Below are positions 62,864 through 64,000 of a stretch of DNA of 64,000 nt, piece by piece; positions within the stretch are counted from its first letter, which is position 1, and every line of letters starts with the position of its first letter. The stretch is taken from contig CBDHCQ010000004.1 of NCBI GenBank assembly GCA_965261255.1, forward strand, positions 1,302,001 through 1,366,000, read 5' to 3'. A program made the position numbers and the translations under genes. The DNA comes from Bin80 sp965261255. GTDB lineage: Bacteria; Bacteroidota; Rhodothermia; Rhodothermales; Bin80. The notes beneath the pieces are model-generated. The model saw nothing but the letters and a program-made list of their open reading frames with translations, ran no database searches and was not told the origin of the DNA.

Positions 62864-64000
62864 ATGAGTAAACCAACCAACTGTCCTGTGCAAGGTAGGA
62901 CCCACGCGAATACGAGAAGTTATTCCAATATAGACTGGTGGCCCAACCAGTTAAATCTGAAGATTCTTGCCCAGAACTCCCTTCAGTTGAACCCCTTTGG
63001 AGAAGATTTCAATTACGCCAAAGAATTTGAAAAATTGAACCTGGATGAGCTGAAGAACGATATTTATGCACTAATGACCAAGTCACAAGACTGGTGGCCC
63101 GCAGACTACGGACACTATGGCCCCCTCTTCATTAGGATGGCTTGGCATAGTGCAGGTACCTATCGTGTGGGAGATGGGCGTGGGGGTGCATCAGCAGGTA
63201 CACTTCGTTTTGCTCCCCTCAATAGTTGGCCAGACAATGCAAACCTCGACAAAGCACGGCGTTTGCTCTGGCCAATAAAACAAAAGTATGGACGTAGAAT
63301 TTCGTGGGCCGACCTCATGGTGTTAACGGGAAACTGCGCTTTGGAATCTATGGGACTCAAGACTTACGGCTTTGCTGGAGGACGCGAAGATGTCTGGGAA
63401 CCCGAGGAAGACATTTACTGGGGACCGGAGACCACTTGGCTAGGCGATGAACGATATACCGGTGATCGCGATCTGGAACATCCGTTGGGTGCAGTCCAGA
63501 TGGGGCTCATCTACGTGAATCCTCAGGGGCCGAACGGTACACCAGATCCTTTGGCCGCCGCCAGAGATATACGCGAGACCTTTGCCCGTATGGCTATGAA
63601 TGACGAAGAAACGGTTGCCCTCATTGCAGGTGGACATACATTCGGAAAGGCACATGGGGCTGCGCCAGATAGCGAATATGTTGGTCCTGAACCGGAAGGT
63701 GCCCCCATTGAAGAGCAGGGGCTGGGCTGGAGGAACAGACTAGGAGACGGTAAGGGAGTTCACACGATAACGAGTGGACTTGAAGGTGCCTGGACTACAG
63801 AACCTGCAAAATGGGACAGCAATTTTTTTGAAAATTTATTCGGATACGAATGGAAACAGGTTAAGGGCCCCGGTGGAGCAGCACAGTGGACCCCGACTGA
63901 GACATCTGCAAACGGAACGGTGCCTGACGCACACGATACGTCTAGGAGGCATGCGCCGATGATGTTGACGACGGATCTCGCGTTGCGAGAAGATCCAGTC
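62864..64000 (+). CDS. katG: Catalase-peroxidase KatG, 3' end cut off
   Basis: KatG removes hydrogen peroxide by catalase and peroxidase reactions with a haem cofactor. The first 379 codons are in the window, about half the normal 730. Distal-side residues appear in RMAWHSAGTYR (Arg91, Trp94, His95), the cross-linked Tyr in QMGLIYVNPQGP (Tyr217), and the proximal haem ligand in IAGGHTFGKAHG (His258). The start MSKPTNCPVQG is normal. No clear OxyR or PerR-like site is visible upstream. It is separated from the accessory patch by about 75 bp after the transposase relic. Confidence 0.96.
   Translation, partial: MSKPTNCPVQGRTHANTRSYSNIDWWPNQLNLKILAQNSLQLNPFGEDFNYAKEFEKLNLDELKNDIYALMTKSQDWWPADYGHYGPLFIRMAWHSAGTYRVGDGRGGASAGTLRFAPLNSWPDNANLDKARRLLWPIKQKYGRRISWADLMVLTGNCALESMGLKTYGFAGGREDVWEPEEDIYWGPETTWLGDERYTGDRDLEHPLGAVQMGLIYVNPQGPNGTPDPLAAARDIRETFARMAMNDEETVALIAGGHTFGKAHGAAPDSEYVGPEPEGAPIEEQGLGWRNRLGDGKGVHTITSGLEGAWTTEPAKWDSNFFENLFGYEWKQVKGPGGAAQWTPTETSANGTVPDAHDTSRRHAPMMLTTDLALREDPV

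Overview
The window looks like a chromosomal piece of a marine Rhodothermales/Rhodothermota-type bacterium, near the Bacteroidota. This rests on two large TonB-dependent receptors with an N-terminal carboxypeptidase-regulatory-like domain, a PorQ-like protein of the type IX secretion system, a very long SecA (1158 aa) with a large insertion and a C-terminal zinc motif, and a membrane pyrophosphatase. The species cannot be named from the sequence alone.

Region 1 (1-11704) is built around hexuronate use. It has a TRAP transporter (DctQ cut by the window edge, DctP lipoprotein), a KduI/IolB-type isomerase, a divergent uxaC, and later uxaA. Between them lie a TonB-dependent receptor, a DUF4143-type AAA ATPase with 23-bp tandem repeats upstream, and a secreted TPR protein. 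uxaA is the last gene of a long leftward operon (about 17790 to 10076) that otherwise makes nucleotide sugars: UDP-glucuronate decarboxylase-like protein, fcl, gmd, an RmlA-like and an RmlC-like protein, and a second nucleotidyltransferase, with an Asp/Glu racemase at its head.

Region 2 (17800-29500) is core genome. It has tRNA-Gln followed by prs, rplY and pth, then hppA, a second TonB-dependent receptor closely related to the first, a dihydrolipoamide acyltransferase with two near-identical lipoyl domains, a Xer-like protein that has lost most catalytic residues, and porQ.

Region 3 (about 29700-48100) is a defence island. It has a relic group II intron 3' end, a truncated NYN-domain gene, an Abi_C/HEPN-like gene, a complete type 1 BREX operon on the minus strand (brxA-brxB-brxC-pglX-pglZ-brxL, tightly overlapped), an 885-bp gene-free control region, and a divergent XRE/ImmA peptidase plus DUF4411 PIN-like pair that resembles a toxin-antitoxin module.

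Region 4 (48551-56742) is core again: secA, recN, and two hexose-phosphate mutases (pgm and a GlmM/ManB-like enzyme).

Region 5 (57000-64000) is a mobile/accessory stretch. It has an AT-rich two-gene unit with an AbiU2-like HEPN protein, a broken group II intron maturase with its domain V/VI end, an intact IS1634-like element with 16-bp terminal inverted repeats, a hypothetical gene, a decayed second transposase, and the first 379 codons of katG, which runs off the window.
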